NCBI GenBank assembly: GCA_910579595.1 | Contig: CAJTVM010000036.1 | Span: 1 to 25,914, forward strand | Reading direction: 5' to 3' | Length of the DNA: 25,914 nucleotides | From: an uncultured Oscillospiraceae bacterium | GTDB lineage: Bacteria > Bacillota > Clostridia > Oscillospirales > Oscillospiraceae | Shown: in pieces, positions 25,216-25,914 of the stretch | How positions within the stretch are numbered: the first letter of the stretch is position 1 | How the letters are laid out: the number at the start of each line of letters is the position of its first letter | Translations under genes and position numbers: made by a program | Notes under the pieces: generated by a model | What the model was told of the DNA's origin: nothing | The model's database searches: none | The model's input: the letters and a program-made list of their open reading frames with translations, nothing else

Positions 25216-25914
25216 ATGAAAGAACAATTGGCAAAAATCCGCGCCGAGGCGCTCTCCGCCTTCGAGAACGTGAAGGACGCCGCCGCCCTGGACGGGCTGC
25301 GGGTAAAGTACCTTGGTAAAAAGGGCGAGCTGACGGCAGTGCTCAAACAGATGGGCCGGCTGTCCGCCGAGGAGCGGCCCGCCATGGGCCAGCTGGCCAA
25401 CGAGGTGCGCGCCGCTCTGGAGGGCGCGCTGGAAACCGCCGCCCAGAAGATGGAGGCCGCCGCCCTGGAGATGAAGCTGAAGGCGGAGGCGGTGGACGTG
25501 ACCATCCCCGGCAGGCCGGTGCAGGTGGGCCACAGGCACCCCATGAACGCTGCCCTGGAGGAAATGAAGGAGATCTTCATCGGCATGGGCTTCACCGTGC
25601 TGGACGGCCCGGAGATCGAGCTGGCCGAGCTGAACTTCGACCGGCTCAACGCCGAGGAGGGCCACCCCTCCCGGGACTGGTCGGACACCTTCTATTTTGA
25701 CGCCGGCGAGCGGGTGATGCTCCGCTCCCAGACCAGCCCCATGCAGGTGCGGGCCATGGACACCATGCCTCTGCCTATCCGCATGATCGCCCCCGGCCGG
25801 GTGTACCGCAAGGACGAGGTAGACGCCACCCACTCCCCCATGTTCCATCAGGTGGAGGGCATGGTCATCGACAAGAACGTCACCATGGCGGATCTGAAGG
25901 GCACGCTGAACACC
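25216..25914 (+). CDS. pheS: Phenylalanine--tRNA ligase alpha subunit (partial, runs off the window)
   Basis: The open frame has 233 codons with no stop and continues beyond the window, so the 3' end is missing. The start (MKEQLAKIRAEALSAFENVK) follows AAAGGAG with 7-nt spacing. An N-terminal coiled coil with LRVKYLGKKGELTAVLKQMG comes first, then the class-II core begins: RHPMNAALEEMKEIFIGMGF, DGPEIE, NFDRLN, SDTFYF, LRSQTSPMQVR, RVYRKDEVDATHSPMFHQVEG (motif 2 region). Together with PheT this enzyme charges tRNA-Phe; pheT is expected next but is not in view. The gene is controlled by the Phe T-box upstream of the preceding YitT gene. Confidence 0.96.
   Translation, partial: MKEQLAKIRAEALSAFENVKDAAALDGLRVKYLGKKGELTAVLKQMGRLSAEERPAMGQLANEVRAALEGALETAAQKMEAAALEMKLKAEAVDVTIPGRPVQVGHRHPMNAALEEMKEIFIGMGFTVLDGPEIELAELNFDRLNAEEGHPSRDWSDTFYFDAGERVMLRSQTSPMQVRAMDTMPLPIRMIAPGRVYRKDEVDATHSPMFHQVEGMVIDKNVTMADLKGTLNT

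Overview
The window is GC-rich (roughly 60-65 %) Gram-positive chromosomal DNA. It looks like a gut-type Clostridia genome of the Oscillospiraceae sort (Flavonifractor/Lawsonibacter/Oscillibacter-like). The grounds are strong GGAGG ribosome-binding sites, sigma-A type promoters, lipoprotein signal peptides, a T-box leader, a single-chain clade-II type PurL, and a Bacillus-like ydcC-alr-mazF gene order. I cannot assign a species. Almost everything is core housekeeping; there is no phage, insertion sequence, CRISPR array, rRNA or tRNA gene.

Left part (1-2742): an M20 dipeptidase (pepV-like) lies on the minus strand behind a YheO/DauR-type PAS-HTH regulator. An inverted repeat overlaps the pepV promoter and is a natural candidate operator. 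Centre-left (2743-11655): four plus-strand genes, secA, pgeF, an orphan oligopeptide-type solute-binding lipoprotein and purL, are packed with two ATGA overlaps and a 27-nt gap. They look like one operon ending in a clear terminator. feoA-feoB (ferrous iron uptake) follow as an overlapping pair and converge on a transglutaminase-domain lipoprotein.

Middle (13869-18995), all minus strand: the transglutaminase lipoprotein, a small AT-rich secreted Cys-pair protein behind a perfect-consensus promoter, an O-antigen-ligase-like membrane protein with its own promoter, and gltX. Upstream of gltX is a roughly 145-nt intergenic segment with a strong central hairpin, complementary ends and a terminator. 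It may be a small RNA.

Right part: a secreted protein of unknown function, then (reading leftward from 23969) nnr, a YdcC/LolA-like lipoprotein, alr and mazF. This matches the Bacillus ydcC-alr-ndoAI-ndoA order, but no antitoxin gene is visible. The mazF leader holds a 16-bp hairpin with a UACAU at its apex, and the mazF 3' end is partly duplicated with synonymous changes. Divergently, a phenylalanine-type T-box leader (specifier UUC) precedes a YitT-family membrane protein and then pheS, which runs off the window.

The most interesting items are the T-box that puts a YitT protein under phenylalanyl-tRNA control, the antitoxin-less mazF with its structured leader and duplicated tail, the possible small RNA before gltX, and the mutually exclusive hairpins in the secA leader.
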